Assembly: GCA_051745265.1 (NCBI GenBank)
Contig: JBNJDW010000079.1
Location: 1-7,894, forward strand
Direction: 5' to 3'
Length of the DNA: 7,894 bases
From: JBNJDW01 sp051745265
GTDB taxonomy: Bacteria; Pseudomonadota; Alphaproteobacteria; Micavibrionales; CSBR16-224
The notes under the pieces were generated by a model. The model searched no databases. It saw only the letters and a list, made by a program, of their open reading frames with translations, and had not been told where the DNA came from. A program made the position numbers and the translations under genes. Of the stretch, positions 6,319-7,894 are shown in pieces. Each line of letters begins with the position of its first letter. The stretch's first letter is position 1.

Positions 6319-7894
6319 TCAGTCGTTAAAACGCTTGATCAATTCTTGGATAACATCACGATTATTCTGTGACATAACCTCATTGGCATGGGTAATGGCT
6401 GCGGTGCTATCCATTTCCCGTATCCGGCGTTTAATGCGGAGTAGAGCGCCCGCACCGACTGAGAAATCCCGCAGGCCAATGCCGAACAATAAACCGGTCA
6501 GTTTGGGGTCAGCGGCCATTTCACCACAGATGCTGATGGGAATACCGGCGCGTTTCGCGGCCTGAAAGGCAAAATCGATCATCCGTAAAACAGCGGGGTT
6601 TAAGCTGTCGTATAAATCAGCAACCTGATCATTGCCGCGGTCTATGGCAACGGTATACTGGGTCAGATCATTCGTGCCAAGGGCAAAGAAATCAGAGACA
6701 ATCGCCAGAGAATCTGCCGCAAGGGCGGCGGCGGGAACCTCAATCATACAGCCCAGAGGCGGTGTGCGGTTGGGCAGGGCAATGCCTTCGGCTTTCATTT
6801 CACGGATGGTATCTTCGTAAATGCTGCGGGCCTGTTCCATTTCCTCGGCCGTGGTGACCAGCGGCAGAAGAATACGGACATAGCCATGTGTCGCGGCGCG
6901 CAATATGGCCCTGAACTGTGTTTTCAGAATTTCAGGTTTTTTTAAGGCCAGACGTATCGCCCGCAAGCCCAGCGCCGGATTGCTGTCAGCCTGAATATCA
7001 TTGCCCAGCGCCTGAACCAGTTTATCACCGCCAATATCCAGCGTCCGAATGGTCATGGGTTTGCCATCAAGCTGATCAAGGCATTTGGAGATAATTTCAT
7101 ATTGTTCATTTTCATCGGGCAGTACGGGGCGATTCATAAACATGAATTCGGTCCGGAATAAACCGATACCTTCAGCGCTGCTGTCAAGCGCAGCCTGAAG
7201 CTCGCGCGGTATTTCAAGATTTGCGCGCAATTGCATTTTAACGCCATCCGTCGTTTCGGCTGGCAGTGCCGTTAAGCCTGTCAAGTCAGCCTGCTCAGCC
7301 TCATATTGCAGAAGCATGGACTGATAGCTGGCTTTGGTTTCAGGGCTTGGATTGATGATCACAATATCCTGTTTGCCATCAATGATGGCTTCATCGCCCT
7401 GACGGATATGATCGATCAGATGCGGAATACCCAGCACGGCCGGCAATCCCAGACCACGGGCCATAATCGCCGTATGGCCGGCAGCGCCGCCGCGAATGGT
7501 GGCCAGACCACCGAATTTTTGCGGATCAAGCAACACGGTATCGGCCGGGGATATTTCGCTTGCAAAGACAAGTCCGCCCATGGGCACGGAATCAAGCGAC
7601 ATGAAAGGCAGATCCATCAAGCTGCGCAGCAGACGGTTGCAGACGGCTTCAACATCATCAATACGTGCCTTGATATAGGGATCAGTGATTTTAGCAAATT
7701 CGACGATCATAAAGCGCATTTCAAGATCAAGCGCCTGTTCGGCATTGATCATATCCTGCTGAATGCGTTTTTCGACCCCCCGGATCAGGCGGGATCCACG
7801 CAGCATTGCGGCATGCGTGTCGATCAGAATGCCGGCATCATCCTGTGTTTCTTTTGGTAAGGCTGAAATACGGCTTTTAATTTTATCGAAGTCT
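6319..7894 (-). CDS. ptsP: Phosphoenolpyruvate-protein phosphotransferase (PTS enzyme I), N-terminus cut by window edge
   Basis: Enzyme I takes phosphate from PEP onto a histidine and passes it to HPr. The window shows 524 residues; the family has about 570-590 without extra domains, so the start lies beyond the right edge and the frame is open to it. Visible parts are the end of the HPr-binding helical domain (including MLRGSRLIRGVEKRI), the phospho-His domain with GGAAGHTAIMARG (active His codon at 7474-7476), and the PEP-binding barrel: GIGLFRTEF, RTLDIGGDK, NPALGLRAIR, MIEVPAAA, FFALGTNDLTQYT and CGEMAADP with the active Cys. All key residues are present, so it should be active. The residue before the active His is Gly rather than the Ser of E. 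coli EI. Whether it is a sugar-type enzyme (ptsI) or the nitrogen-type PtsP with an N-terminal GAF domain depends on the missing part. It is followed by ahcY with no terminator between. Confidence 0.95.
   Translation of the reverse strand, partial: DFDKIKSRISALPKETQDDAGILIDTHAAMLRGSRLIRGVEKRIQQDMINAEQALDLEMRFMIVEFAKITDPYIKARIDDVEAVCNRLLRSLMDLPFMSLDSVPMGGLVFASEISPADTVLLDPQKFGGLATIRGGAAGHTAIMARGLGLPAVLGIPHLIDHIRQGDEAIIDGKQDIVIINPSPETKASYQSMLLQYEAEQADLTGLTALPAETTDGVKMQLRANLEIPRELQAALDSSAEGIGLFRTEFMFMNRPVLPDENEQYEIISKCLDQLDGKPMTIRTLDIGGDKLVQALGNDIQADSNPALGLRAIRLALKKPEILKTQFRAILRAATHGYVRILLPLVTTAEEMEQARSIYEDTIREMKAEGIALPNRTPPLGCMIEVPAAALAADSLAIVSDFFALGTNDLTQYTVAIDRGNDQVADLYDSLNPAVLRMIDFAFQAAKRAGIPISICGEMAADPKLTGLLFGIGLRDFSVGAGALLRIKRRIREMDSTAAITHANEVMSQNNRDVIQELIKRFND

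Noticed and set aside
7306..7860. Open frame of 184 codons on the plus strand opposite the enzyme I gene
   Set aside because: It is antisense to conserved enzyme I sequence and has no signs of its own as a gene.

Overview
The window looks like a piece of alphaproteobacterial chromosome of moderate GC content, carrying mostly core genes. The strongest evidence is a DivL-type protein, a PAS-domain histidine-kinase homologue with tyrosine at the phosphoacceptor position. From what I know, this family belongs to the alphaproteobacterial cell-cycle network. A PTS enzyme I gene next to ahcY fits the same group. I cannot place the organism more precisely. I see no mobile element, CRISPR array, tRNA or rRNA, and no sign of recent transfer.

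Layout. From 1 to 1259, on the minus strand, a small PQ-loop membrane protein gene lies upstream of hppD (4-hydroxyphenylpyruvate dioxygenase, cut by the left edge). A 291-base divergent intergenic region (1260-1550) holds a clear inverted repeat. metF (5,10-methylenetetrahydrofolate reductase) runs on the plus strand at 1551-2453 and converges, with a gap of only 5 bases, on the divL-like gene at 2459-4855. A strong intrinsic terminator at 4876-4906 separates divL from ahcY (S-adenosylhomocysteine hydrolase, 4926-6242 minus). Upstream of ahcY, from 6319 to the right edge, is an enzyme I gene of the phosphotransferase system (ptsP/ptsI), whose 5' end lies outside the window.

How the genes relate. 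MetF supplies 5-methyltetrahydrofolate for methionine synthesis, and AhcY removes the S-adenosylhomocysteine left by methyltransferases, so both serve the activated methyl cycle from separate transcription units. The enzyme I homologue starts a PEP-driven phosphorelay. In alphaproteobacteria such relays are often regulatory and can lie near ahcY. DivL would tie the region to CckA/CtrA cell-cycle control. HppD belongs to tyrosine breakdown and has no evident link to the rest beyond sharing a strand with the PQ-loop gene.

The most notable point is the divL-like gene. Its H-box has lost both the phosphoacceptor His (now Tyr572) and the following acidic residue (now Gln573), while the ATP-binding boxes remain. 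It also has no visible membrane anchor. I found no convincing new multi-gene system here.
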